Assembly (NCBI RefSeq): GCF_002865645.1
Contig: NW_020194519.1
Span: forward strand, 1,361,542-1,425,541
Source: Hyaloscypha bicolor E
Lineage: Eukaryota > Ascomycota > Leotiomycetes > Helotiales > Hyaloscyphaceae
DNA: 64,000 nucleotides
Direction of reading: 5' to 3'
The translations under genes were made by a program, and so were the position numbers. Shown here piece after piece: positions 1 through 11,097 of this stretch (position 1 is its first letter; each line of letters begins with the position of its first letter). The notes beneath the pieces were generated by a model. It had not been told where the DNA came from and searched no databases. It worked only from the letters and a program-made list of their open reading frames with translations.

Positions 1-466
1 ACTCAGGAGTCATTGTCGGACTCAAAGTCGGCAGAGGTAACGTCCCAGTGTACGTGAGTGTGAAGAATGGAATTTTCGTTGAAGTTGAGTTGCTGATCGA
101 TGAACCGGAGCTGGTTGGATGATGGTGATGTGTGTGATTCCCATATTTCGGAAAGCCGGTTGGTCGAGCAGCTCCGCTTCCAGTTCGGTGTCCGGTGAAG
201 GTTATACCGGATGGGATTCCTTTTCCCGTGGGCAGGCCTGAAGAATAGAATATACCCGGTGCAGTGCTAACTGGCATTGGAAGCACGGTGATGGTGCTTA
301 TGACTACCACTGGTACTGGAGGACTTCCGCTCGTCGATTCTAATGGGAAAACCAGAGTCGATGCAAAACTTGGCGTCGATTCACATATTGTGACAGTCAC
401 CACCGCAGCAGATACCACGTCCGATAGAAGTAAGGCCGTCACGGCCGTCAAATTAAAAGGCCGCAT
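1..466 (-). CDS. secreted Ser/Thr/Pro-rich protein, C-terminus cut by window edge
   Basis: An open frame runs leftwards from an ATG at 464-466 to base 1 with no stop, so at least 155 residues are coded here and the end lies outside the window. The first about 21 residues form a signal peptide (basic start, then a run ending LLLSDVVSAA). The mature part is rich in Ser, Thr, Pro and Val, with short His-rich (HTHHHHP) and Gly-rich stretches and no obvious fold, as in many fungal wall or surface proteins. I do not recognise a family. No intron is needed in the visible part. A GPI site or membrane anchor, if any, would lie off the edge. The signal peptide makes secretion fairly certain; function is unknown. 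Confidence 0.6.
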   Translation of the reverse strand, partial: MRPFNLTAVTALLLSDVVSAAVVTVTICESTPSFASTLVFPLESTSGSPPVPVVVISTITVLPMPVSTAPGIFYSSGLPTGKGIPSGITFTGHRTGSGAARPTGFPKYGNHTHHHHPTSSGSSISNSTSTKIPFFTLTYTGTLPLPTLSPTMTPE

Positions 467-1944
467 TGTAGTTGGTTCAAAGAATGAATTTATCGTCGAG
501 TAAAGCAGCTCAGGTGGGTAGATTGCAGTATCATTCAGGCAATCAGGAGCGCAACAACGAAGGGTGGCTTCCAGGACGAGGTCAATTTGTGCTTGATAAA
601 CTGATCATCGACATCTCAGTTGATGAAGAGAAAGCTCCAACTACCGCTGAGGTTGAAATGTCGTTATGAAAGAAGAGCGCGAAGTCTTTTGTATACACGA
701 AACGCCGGCAAAGATGCGGTGGAGAAGGGTCGGTGATGACTCGAGAGGTGAACAGAGTCTCAAGTCTCGTGGATGAACTCTTTGCCTCAGCGATTGGCTT
801 GTGCAAAGGAGTGTGGATGGAAACTGGTCCGAAAAGGGGAGGGACAAAGAAGGACAAGAGAATGAATGGACTGCAATGAGCCAGCAAAAACTCGAGGGAT
901 GAGGTGGAGAGAAGGTGAGTTCACAGCACCTCAGCACATTGCAGCTTCATGGCTGAATATGCAGCTCCTCTGAACACCGAGAAGACTTCTTCTGCAGCAT
1001 TTGTGTAAACTTGAAACATCAAAGCAAGGAGTCAGGGGATGTGGTGGTGATATTTTCCCTCTGCAATTGGTGAGAAGAAGGCTGCGTTTCATGTTGGGTT
1101 CTTTGGATGTCGTGTTTCGATGAAATATTTCCAGCCACTCTTCATCATCCAATGAAATCCGGTTGTGCCACAACCCTAAGAACGCCATCCAATCAGCAGG
1201 AACGAATGGCCGTCCGCCAATCATGAGACACAGCGCGTACTCGCTCCCTCCAACAAAAGCACTCAGATAAAAGGGGGATCTGAACCTTACCGAGGAACCT
1301 TAGGAGGAACTTCTTCTTCATTTTGCTCGATTTGCCCCGTTTCGAGCCCTTTCTCAAATCAGTTCTCAAGTGAAGAAGACTTCACCATCCACCTGTCAAT
1401 AATCAATTAGATGAGCGTGGGGTGATACCGTTGTTAACTTTGACTGAGTCCTGCAGTTCAGGTCAAAGCCTTCGGTTGCTGGCTGCTCTAGTGCGCGGGA
1501 GTCGGGGCGGGAAACCCTGGGAGGGCCTCTGGCAGCTTCACCTCCTATTTTCCACGTGACTGGTGCTGTCCGCCAATTTCGTTGTGTTTTTGCCTTTTCT
1601 TCATAATATTATTCGCTCTCTAACTCAGTAAAGCCGTTCACAGTTTTAAGCAATCTATCCGGTTCTTGTTCATATTCTTATCTATGGAGTTTATACATCC
1701 GGGCACATGCGCCAGGGTTTCTCCGCCACAAAAATACCACAATTTCCATCAATCCAACAAATCCCCGACATCTGCAAGTCCTGCTGCGGTCCAATTCTCA
1801 ATTCCCTTGAAGTTAGTGATCCCCTTTGCATCATACCCATCGCGAACCATCGCGAACCATCGTCCAGTTCTCAATGACATCCCTCTACCCATCCTGTTGT
1901 GACGTCAGCGTCACATGACCTGACCCTAGCATAGCACCCTGTAC
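467..1944. other. non-coding stretch upstream of the secreted-protein gene
   Basis: Only short frames with unconvincing composition are present on either strand. It probably holds the promoter of the leftward gene at 1-466. I see no RNA gene or repeat here. Confidence 0.4.
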
Positions 1945-3371
1945 TTAGCTCGAGCTCCCCGCTCTCTTCTCTCCATAGACGTTACATACACACCCAAAAA
2001 GAGCTGTTTGCCAGACCAGGTCTTCAGCCCAGGAACGTGATACATCCCTACTCGTGACCGCAAATGCAATCCCGACTCCCGAGATAGCAAAGGAGATAAA
2101 ACTCCTGCACCAATTTCCGCTACACATCACTGCATGATGCTCAGTTGGATACCGGGTGAGGTTCCACCAAGTGTCGACTGCGATGCCGGCCGATGTCAGT
2201 GACAGGACTTGAATATAGTCATAAAATCCAATTATGGAAGGCGAGAATCCTGTTGATGGTGCCACCGCAAGAGGAGTTCCTGGATTTGTATTTCCTGCCG
2301 TGCTCAAGAATGGAGTTGTTAGAAAGTCCCACCCAACTAAAGTACTTGTTGGCAATTGAGCCGCAGCAAGAGTTTCCCATGACTCACAAGAAGATCTGGT
2401 GTCTCCCCCCATCGGGGGCGACAGAATCGCTTCTTTGGTTGTGTTCTGAAAGTCTTGGCAGTAGACGTTGATTTGAGCTTCGCCGTTGTCCAGACACGGT
2501 TGCGCTGCAACGGTAGCGCCTAATTGTACACCGCGACTAAAATCAGAGACCAATGTTGTTGATGTTTATCCACTTGAAGTTAAGTTAGTGACTTGGGAAT
2601 TCTGGTTCATGTCCTGGAAGGCGACGAATGCATTGTTGTAGCATCCTCTGGGGGCTGTAGAGTACATTGGACATATACCGTGGCAATGTTTGTCTCTGGG
2701 TGGGCAATGTACTTTTGCTTCGAAAGGCTTCCTTTAGCACGCACACTTCGAGACCCTCGGGCTCGGCTTTTACAGGACAATATCGTGGGTGCTGCCATCT
2801 ATATCGGCATAGATCACACGTCGCTCCTAAAACCATATAAGCCAAGAACCATGGCTCAAGTTAGGAATACGTACCGTGGAGAAGTTCGGGTTCGTAATTG
2901 CTGCCGCAATCGCTGAATCATTTTGTGGGGAATATCCAAGTTTCGTGTTAGTCCAACTTGAGCCATGTATTTGATAAGCTTCAACCAACTTGCCCGTTTC
3001 GTCATATTAATAGACTCGAACTTCTGGACTGGTTATCGGGCAGTTCTAATAACCATAGCCAACGGCTGTGATGTCGAGGATGAGCTCTTCGTGGCGAGAC
3101 GATGCCTGTTGTTGAAGATTTGGCAGAAGTAAGGCTGGCCGAACTATTGTGCTTTCTAGGCCAAGCGCCCACGTCAAGGACAGCAGCAAGGACTACGATC
3201 AGCCCAAGCACAGCAATGGCAAAACTCCACTTTTGTTTTGAGTGCTTTGGATGGTGCTGTCAATGGCCCGTTGGCTCTAGTCCCGTCCCATATGCCGTTT
3301 GCTTCTCATGTTCAGGACTACTTGCTTTTCTTCCCCTAGACCGGGAACTGCCTGCTTTCAGGGCTAGTCAT
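1945..3371 (-). pseudogene. decayed fucose-lectin-like single-pass membrane gene
   Basis: Reading leftwards from an ATG at 3371, the frames spell a short N-terminal tail, a membrane segment (AIAVLGLIVVLAAVLDV), a Ser/Thr linker, then beta-propeller-like blades with motifs such as YDETGKLVEAYQ, RRVIYADIDGSTHDIVL and INVYCQDF. These resemble the blades of fungal fucose-specific-lectin-like surface proteins. A normal intron (GTACGT...TTTTAG, about 2838-2876) is still visible. The gene is broken by many in-frame stops, including 3336-3338, 3046-3048, 3007-3009, 2770-2772 and 2566-2568, and by frame changes. Most stops are TAG, TAA or TGA where CAG, CAA or CGA would be expected, the pattern left by RIP. 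The last 200 codons (2553-1945) remain open. The family assignment rests on motif memory and is moderate; the decay is directly visible. Confidence 0.6.
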
Positions 3372-5119
3372 TGACGTTTTTTCAATCTTGTAGGGTATAG
3401 TGGTGGGGAATGCCACCCACTTCCAGGCGCTGTGCTGCTCTTCCGCGCCATTGATCGATATGGGCAAGTTGGCAGGGAATCTGTTTGATACGCGGCTGCT
3501 AGAAGCGCCATGGGGGTTTAATCATAACTCCTGACGTGCAGTTGACAGAGCGGGTGTCCAAGATTTATGCTGAGAAAGTATGCGCCACGAAGGATGGGGA
3601 AGGGGAGGGAAGGAGTGTTGGTAGGGATGGCACACGTAAGGATTTCGGGTAATCAATATTATTTATTTAAATATATTACCCTTTTGATTAATAAGTATTA
3701 TATATAGTGGGTCAGTAGCGTATTCTTACTATATAGGTAAACCTGAAATTTGAGTAAAGAAGCAGACTAAAATCATATATAAGTTGTCATTATGTCTCAC
3801 GTGACTATACGTTAATCATTTTCGCTCATCCGACTCTTCAACTCTCGATATCTCAATTATATTACATATAACCGCTCGAGATATTCTTTTAAGTTATCCC
3901 TAAACTTGCATTAACATTGTATAAAGTTAGTTGAAAACCAGTAGAAAGTTATGTATATAATAACGAGAAAACCATTATTATTTATTTACTTTTAAACCAT
4001 TGCTATTTAATTAAATTTGGACCATTATTACGGATTTAATTTTAGGCCATTATTATTTACTTAGATTTTTAAATTTTCGCTATCCGTAAGTGTTTGCCTC
4101 ATACCGTATGTAAATGCAGCATTAACACGGCGTAGTTCCTCGGCCCCACCTACAGAACCTCGAGGCAGCATTTGGGGTTGTTGGACCTTGCAATTGCTTA
4201 TCGTGCAGAATTTCTCGCCAATAAACGCAACTTGATCGTTGGGCATACATGTCAGTTAGATCAGCGGTGGATAATATACTGAGAACTGTGACTGCGAGTC
4301 GGATCGATATCGGATTTGGAGGAGTTTCGAGTTGCTGAGCTGCCCCTGAACCCCCTGACCCGGCTGCCATTTTCACGAGGTAATTAACGAGGAAGCGGCT
4401 CCACCCCTATTTGCACGTGACATCCCATCAGGGACAACTACCGAGCAGGGCGAAGGCAAGCCGTTGGTGGGGAGAATTTCATTTTCTCTGCCGAATCTGC
4501 CCGAAAAGGGGCCGAAAGACGACTTGATGCACGGTCCAAAGTAGCCCCTGAATTGAGGATTGAGTTCAATATGAAGGATTTGAATCTCGAGCTGCTACCC
4601 AACTGCGACCCGTGTCAATTCCTCCTAATATAAATTCGTCAGAATGGATTCCCAAACACGAAGTTTGTCTAGACGTTAAATTCTTACAAAAACGCTGACA
4701 TAAATACTATTCACGGAGGTCTACTTGAGTATTCCTCTTTTTAGTTGTTCTTGGCACTTTTAGATGTGACTGGAATAGGGTTGGTAGCAAGTTGTCTGCA
4801 ACACCGTCTCGGTTATCGAAAAAGAATTTCAAACTGAGAAGAGAGATATAAAGTTTCGAATTTCTTACCCCAGCCGTAAAGATCGTGCCATCTGCACAGA
4901 CACGTTCACTTATGCTAGACTCGTAAGTCCAACAAATGAGGACATGGTGTGCCGCCAGGATCCACCGTCCAGGGTCCATCTCCAGCAAATAGAGTCGGAT
5001 CGATCCGTGACTTCTTTACGTCAAATCACAAGCACACAAGATATATACCTTCTATGCTGAATGTGTTCGAGAGAATGGTGAAACCCCGCACGCCTTGATA
5101 TCAAACGAAACCCGTAGAC
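3372..5119. other. intergenic region with an AT-rich island
   Basis: About 3640-4080 is very AT-rich, with runs such as tatttatttaaatatatta and no coding sense. It looks like a RIP-eroded relic or spacer. The flanks have ordinary composition and carry the upstream region of the zinc-cluster gene that starts at 5120. No gene is supported. Confidence 0.45.
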
Positions 5120-7026
5120 ATGCTACGACAAGAGGAAGCTTCCTCTGAGAAGAAGAAAAAGCGGTCTGGAGTGCCCAAGTCGAGACATGGGTGTAGAACG
5201 TGCAAGTATGCTAGAAATCCACAGTCTTTTGACGCGTTCTTGCTAAAGTAAATAGGTTGCGTCATGTGTAGGTGTGGGGGGAGAAACCCTTTCCTATTCC
5301 AGACTGTTTCTTGATGTTCCCCTGAGACATTGTCTTCTCCCGAAACAATTCGAATCAAGCAAAAGCTAACTCCCCCCTTACCTAGCAAATGTGATGAAGC
5401 CAAACCGATTTGTGCAAGGTGTGTGAATTCTCTGGGTTGAGGGAGAAAACTTCATCTGCCTCCGTTTAAGGGACTCCTCTCTTGATATAAACTCTGACTT
5501 CTACCATATCGGGCATCACTAACGCTAACATGTACCTCAGGTGTGAAAAGTTTGGAGTCGATTGCGATGGCTACGAAAGTAAAATTGAACCACGTCGATC
5601 CTTCAAGAAGATATCACAGGCATCCCGTTCCACCACCGTTCCAATTCTAGCACCACGGCTGCCAACGGTCCCAGGCCCATTGGCCAAGTCGCCCTTCCAT
5701 GATGAGCTTGAATTTCAATACTTCCAGCTCTTCCGCGAGAGGATGATCCCGCGTCTGATCGGCTTCTTCGAATCAGATTTTTGGCAACGCCTCATTTTCC
5801 AAGCTTCCGAGACAGACCCCTCGATCCGACATGCTATCATTGCGATTGGGGGGTTGAAAGCCATCACGGATGTGCCCCCCGCCAAGGATCAGCGAGGCCT
5901 TCAGGATCACGTTGAATTCGCTCTCAGCCATTACGCCAAAGCAATTCAAGCCATGCGGAGGTGTTCTCTCAACGGAACGCAAGATCTCAGGACGACTTTG
6001 ATCAATTCGCTGCTTATTATGTCCTTCGAGAGCATGAACGGAAACCACAAGGTTGCCAGCAAGCAGATCTTGGTTGCACTAGAACTCCTTTCGGAGAATT
6101 TCACCCGCGACAAAGCTACACCCTCCCCAAAACCATACCTTGAGGACGAATTGATTAATACTTTTGAACGTCTGGATCTCTCCACCATGGCATTGACAGA
6201 TTATCGATCTCCCAATAAGCATCTTGCCCTGCAATGGTTCGGACAGGAGAGGGTGGACCGCATGCCGGAGTTCTTTTCTTCGATGAATGAAGCAAGAGGC
6301 TATCTTGGTCTCGTGGCTGGTAGGCTAGGTCATTGGGTTCACGCTGCATTGCCTGACAATCTTTCTCGTGGAGCTTTCAACAGCCACGTTTCCGACTGCA
6401 TCCCTGATGAATATCTCCCTTCGCGACAAAAACACCTGGGCGAATCTCAAAGATGGCATAAAGCATTTCAACCTCTGCTTGATCAGTCGAGGATGTCAAA
6501 GACAGGATGCAACCACCTTGCTGCTGCAGCTCTCGACCTTCTTTATCTCACCTCCTACTTTGCAGCGGCAGTCATTCGAGATTCGAGCCAGCAATATCCG
6601 AACACGCGCGGCTTTATGGACATCTTCACTCAAATGGTTTCGCACTGCGAGACCATTCTCAAGGCATCCAGTATGCCGGGCGAAAAAGGTATCTATATGG
6701 TGGATATGCAAGTCATTTGCCCGCTGTACTTTGTTGCATGGCGGTGTCCTCAACGAACACTCCGACGAAAGGCGATCTCGCTTCTCTCGTCATATCCACG
6801 ACGGGAGGCTTTTTGGGACTCGATTTGTTCTGCCAAATTAACGTCATGGATCATGTCGCTCGAGGAAGAGAATTGCGATGAAGAGTATATACCGGAAGAA
6901 TTGAAGATAAATATTGTGACTCTTCTTGATGCCAACACCGTTTCCCGGGAAGGGCACTTCCGATGTATGGTGCCTCAAAAAGGGTCTGGGGAATTGATCC
7001 CAAGTGAAACGATAATCACCTGGTGA
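5120..7026 (+). CDS. Zn2Cys6 zinc-cluster transcription factor
   Basis: Exons at 5120-5205, 5256-5267, 5386-5418 and 5541-7026 give 538 residues. Residues 25-52 carry the complete binuclear zinc motif C-X2-C-X6-C-X6-C-X2-C-X6-C, preceded by a basic KKKKR stretch; it binds DNA in the nucleus. The middle and C-terminus match the fungal-specific transcription factor domain 2 type (PF11951-like): FESDFWQRLIFQASETDPSIRHAIIA is the usual start of that region, and the length fits. The second exon is only 12 nt and encodes part of K29-V33 inside the zinc motif. Without it the third cysteine is misplaced, which is why I accept it. Its stop is 165 bp from the end of the convergent SDR gene. No cluster partner identifies the regulated pathway, so targets are unknown. 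Confidence 0.88.
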
Positions 7027-7191
7027 TTCTCACACTCGAGAGTCTCGACCGAAGTCCAATAATGCCTTCACGAGGCCAAAACAAGTTTGCAACGCACCCC
7101 CATCCGACTCGGAGACTCGAGCTCAACAAGAGCGATGCCAAAATAAGTCTCATGCTTTACAACACCATACATCGTACGGCCCTTGACATAC

Positions 7192-8062
7192 CTAGAACTT
7201 CTCCGCAGCAGGTCTCATATCTAGCTCATGAGTCCACAGTTCGGGCTCCTGTTGAGACAGCCACAAATAGGTCTTCCCGACAGCATCAGCGCTCATTTTC
7301 TTCCCTATTCTCTGATCCTCACCATCCTTATCCTCAATGGCACCATTCGCAATGGTATGCACCACATGCACACCCTTCGCACTCATCTCCCTAGCCAGAG
7401 TCTGCGCCAACTGCCTGACACTCGCACGACCAGCACCATAAGCCGCATACTCAGCACTACACCGCAACGCTCCCAGCGTCCCGGTAAAAATCAACGTCCC
7501 CTTCTTCTCCCCTGTCTCCGAAAGTGGCTTCTCGCCATGATGCTCAAAAAACAACTTCAACGCCTCTTGAGAAAACGTGAACGCGCCACCAACGTACTGT
7601 TCCAAACTCCCCGTAAACTCTTCATACGTCTCATTCATGAAAGGTTTCTTGCTCGAGTGCTTGACAGAGTAGATTGCTACTTTGAGCTTCAGGTCTTTGA
7701 ACGAGTTGTGAGATCTGATGGATTGGAAGGTGCTTTTGAGGTTGGTGGGTGAGGTGTCAGTGGCGAATGTTTCTACGACGCTGCCTGGGGAGGTCTTTTG
7801 GAGATTTGAGGCTACATTGGAAAGGTTCTCTTGCCGCCGGGCGAGCAGGGCTACGGCCATGTTGCCGTGCTTGGGATGCGAGAGGATGCGGGCTATCCCT
7901 GTGCCCTTTGAGAATTGTAAGCTTTGCCTTTTGTCAAGGTAGGAACGAATATATTGAGATTTATTCCTGTACGATAAAGTTTCAAGTGGACTTAAGTGAA
8001 AGAAGTGAACTTACAGTGTTGGGACCTGCCCCGATAATGATTGCGAGACCGACGGGAGGCAT
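7192..8062 (-). CDS. short-chain dehydrogenase/reductase-like protein (Lys to Arg at active site)
   Basis: Exons 8062-8015 and 7905-7192 give 253 residues. The start MPPVGLAIIIGAGP leads into a glycine-rich nucleotide-binding loop, GAGPNTGTGIA (residues 11-21), which the single intron splits after T16. The fold continues as in the SDR superfamily, with FTGTLGALR for the serine strand and YAAYGAGRAS for the active-site helix. In the YxxxK motif Tyr172 is present but the Lys position holds Arg176, which could weaken catalysis. The substrate is unknown. It converges with the zinc-cluster gene and starts about 415 bp from the divergent 2EXR gene. The model is well supported because both exons read in phase and the motif closes across the splice. 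Confidence 0.82.
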
Positions 8063-8477
8063 TTTTGTTTCTTAGTCTTACTTTGGATAAAGCAAATCAC
8101 AAGATTATATGGAATTCGTGTGAACTGTGGAAAATTTTTATAAGTCTTACCCCAGGTTGTCAGTGGCTTGATTTGTCTACGTCAGGGTGCATGACGTCTC
8201 CTTGCCTTGTTCCTTCCTCTTTGCCGCATCTCCGGGCCCGAAGTTTTTCCGGCACTAGACGTTTATTTTAACGAAAACGAGATCTCACACGCAGACCATC
8301 CCCATCATATGCAAGGATGATTCACAATAGCATCTTAGTCTATTTTTATTGGTTCATGTGAATTTTCTCTCCTGGGCTCCACACTCAGGGCTTTTGGACG
8401 AGCTTCAGAATCCAAGAACTCGAGGTCCTTGCCAGGCTGCTGCTACTCAACACCACCTCATCCTCTTGATCGATATC
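8063..8477. promoter_or_regulatory. shared upstream region of a divergent pair
   Basis: This 415-bp spacer separates the SDR gene (leftward, ATG at 8062) from the 2EXR gene (rightward, ATG at 8478) and must hold both promoters and 5' leaders. I cannot assign individual motifs. Confidence 0.4.
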
Positions 8478-9296
8478 ATGGAGAATCCAGTTCCTTACAA
8501 AAGCTCAAAACTACCTGTCTTGGAGTCAACTATGTTCTACGAGCCAGTTACCGTCTCTGACGCCCCAGCCCTTGGCTTTCCCCGCTTCCCCGACTTCCCC
8601 ACAGAATTGCGCCTCATGATCTGGAGATTCGCGATCCCAGTAGGCTTCAGCAACCACCCAATCAGCGTCAAACCGTACTCCTACACCTATCGAGACCGCC
8701 GAACACCACCAAAAACCATATCCATCAATAGAGAAAGCCGGAACGAAACCCTCAGGTATTTCCGTCGTCTGGAGCTGCGAGCAGCTGAGATATCGGACTC
8801 GGTTAGGCCAAGGCATAACCCTGGATGGCTGCGCCATTATCCTACTCACTTCATTCTCTGGGATAACACTACCGATGTTTTAACGCTTGATTGGTGGTGC
8901 TTGGGCTCCAGGGTCACGGATGTCGTCAAGTATCTGAACCTTGAGCCATTCGTCGACCAAGAGAAAGGTAATATCAGCTGCGTCCAATTTCTCGATATCG
9001 ATACCCAAGCCTGTCACCGTCAGGTTGGGTCGCATCAACTCTCGAGCTTCCTTGGTCGAGTTCTCGGAACCCACGTTATCGAAGCCATTGAGAAGAAATT
9101 GTGGTATTTTGTCGGGCTAAAGGAGGTGCGATTGACCATGTGGGATCTGCGTCGTTCTTATGATGAAGAGAAGTATTTTATGGGCGTGTTTGAGGATTGC
9201 TTTAAAAAAATTGCGAAAGACAACCCGGGATATTGCATCCCGTTGGTCTCGTTAGTGCCGGAGTTTGAAAATGATGCTAGGAGGTTGCTGAGGTGA
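8478..9296 (+). CDS. 2EXR domain-containing protein
   Basis: A single exon of 272 residues. The first in-frame ATG is at 8478; the frame is open further upstream but has no earlier ATG. Residues about 34-54 read FPRFPDFPTELRLMIWRFAIP, the signature opening of the fungal 2EXR domain (F.xFpxLPxELRxxIWxxA). Further family-like features follow, including INRESRNETLRYF and a WDNTTDVLTLDW strand. 2EXR proteins form large, fast-evolving families in filamentous ascomycetes with no known biochemical role. There is no signal peptide or membrane segment. Its 3' end faces the next gene, 317 bp away. Family identity is confident; function is unknown. Confidence 0.85.
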   Translation: MENPVPYKSSKLPVLESTMFYEPVTVSDAPALGFPRFPDFPTELRLMIWRFAIPVGFSNHPISVKPYSYTYRDRRTPPKTISINRESRNETLRYFRRLELRAAEISDSVRPRHNPGWLRHYPTHFILWDNTTDVLTLDWWCLGSRVTDVVKYLNLEPFVDQEKGNISCVQFLDIDTQACHRQVGSHQLSSFLGRVLGTHVIEAIEKKLWYFVGLKEVRLTMWDLRRSYDEEKYFMGVFEDCFKKIAKDNPGYCIPLVSLVPEFENDARRLLR

Positions 9297-9613
9297 CTTA
9301 AGTTACAGACGCGGGCAGTGCAGAAGCAGAAGTTGAAATCTGTGCTTTTAAATGTTCTTAATCGAATGGGACATTCAAAAGTCGTTCTTCTTGGATGTTC
9401 CACGATTAACAAGTATAATGGGAGCGCGATGTTCTGAAAGTACTTCATTTGCTTGGGCCATTGTTCTGTCTACGGAAAGTAAGGACTCTATGTACGGCTC
9501 TTTCCTGATTCAGCGTATATTCTACCTCGTAGCACCTCCTCAGCGTCCTTTAATCTACAGAAAGTTCTTATACAACTATTATTCTGAATCAACGCAATTC
9601 TCTCTGCTCTTTC
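9297..9613. other. convergent intergenic spacer
   Basis: This 317-bp stretch lies between two converging stops and presumably holds both 3' UTRs. No further feature is seen. Confidence 0.4.
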
Positions 9614-11097
9614 TCACTTCCAATTATCTCGGGCCGGATTATAGTCAGGAATCGGAGGGGCGGCGTCATCAGCATCATCCTTGCGATCCTTTCCTTGGCT
9701 CTTTTCTTGCTCCTCCTTCATGCGCTTATCCGCCAAGACTTTACGGGCCCGCGCAGCAGCAAAATCATACGACCCTTCACTCTTAACCTCATCCTCATCT
9801 CCATCACTCATTGTGGCTGCGGTGTTCGGTTCGGTAGTCTCCTCCACGCCCTCCAGCATTTCCGCCGCCTCCAGACGTCGAATTCGTCTAATACGTGGGT
9901 CATCTTCATCCATGTCAACGTGAATACCGATTCTTGGTGAGGCGCGACGTTTCGGCAGGTCAGAGGGGAAGAGATGGACACCATCCGTGACGCGACTCGG
10001 AGGGGATTCTGGTCGACGGTAGGGCTGATATGTTGGCTGAGGAACGGACGGTCCAAGGCCACCGGGCAAGGTCGAGTAAACTGAAGACGTTGCTGACCAG
10101 GGCATTCCGTTGCTGCTCTCCAGATCGGGTCCGAATGGATCGCTGGCTCGGGCATTCTTGTTAACGCGCAGAGGTTCAGGACTGAACGAGCGGCGGGCAT
10201 CTTCAGCAACTGTGGAGTTGTCAATACTTGAGTCTGTAATATGGGTAGCTGGTCGAAGCGTTGGAGATATCAGCATGTCTTCTATCAACGAGTTGCTCAA
10301 GGATGCCGGTCGACGTGGACGGCTAGGAGGCGATACCGATCTTTCGGGCATGGTATGCATCGTGATAGGCTGTGGATAGGAAATAACCGGCCGTTGAGGT
10401 TCGTTGTTTCCCTGAGATGTTCGACCGAGGCGGGAAAATGGCCATCCCCAATGGGACGTCTTCTCACTTAGCTCAGAGACGTCGCCACCAGGCTTCTTCT
10501 GAACGGTCCTCCTAATGAACCATATGATCACCGCACTGAAAGCGAGTACCAAGGGAATGATGATTGCACCCCAAGGGATGGATTTCTTTCCAGATACACT
10601 TGTGGGTGTGGAGGTTGGCGAAGGTGTTGTTGGCGTAGTGGCAGAAGGATTAGAAGTTTGGCTCGAAGTCTGGCTGCTCAGGAGCGAAGTAGGCGTGATC
10701 GGCACTGAGAGAGCAGAAGTTCTAGAGATATTAGCAGCTTTTCTTGAGATTGTTGCCATGTCTGATAAACTTACCCGCCAAGGGAGAACACTGCCCACCA
10801 TGAGGTGGTGAAAGTTTGACCAAGAGAGTCAGTAGTCGGCAACACGTTCAACCCGCTCCAAAAGGTTGCGTCTGGCGGCTCAGAAGTCGTGAAAGTCGTG
10901 GGGAGAGTCGTCACGGGTATGATGGCGGTGGAGAATGTAGTTGAGGGGGGAGGCGTCGGACTTTGGAAGATTTCAGACACGCTCTTAGTCACTGTGCTGG
11001 TGCTGCGGGAGAAGATGGTTGTGACTGTGATCGTTTCTTGGGCAAGGCAGACCTTCACCGTAATGAGAACGTACAACAGAAACCAGAGGATATCCAT
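9614..11097 (-). CDS. single-pass type I membrane protein with Ser/Thr-rich ectodomain
   Basis: Exons 11097-10775 and 10721-9614 give 476 residues; the 53-bp intron (GTAAGT...CTAG) has a CTAAT branch site. Residues 1-19 are a signal peptide (MDILWFLLYVLITVKVCLA). A Ser/Thr/Pro-rich ectodomain follows to about residue 152, with one membrane helix at about 157-177 (WGAIIIPLVLAFSAVIIWFI) then RR. The cytoplasmic tail of some 300 residues is hydrophilic, proline- and acid-rich, and ends in PPIPDYNPARDNWK. The layout resembles fungal wall-stress sensors or Mid2-type signalling proteins, but there is no WSC cysteine domain and I do not recognise a named family. It probably resides in the plasma membrane. 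The structure is well supported; the role is inferred only from layout. Confidence 0.78.
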
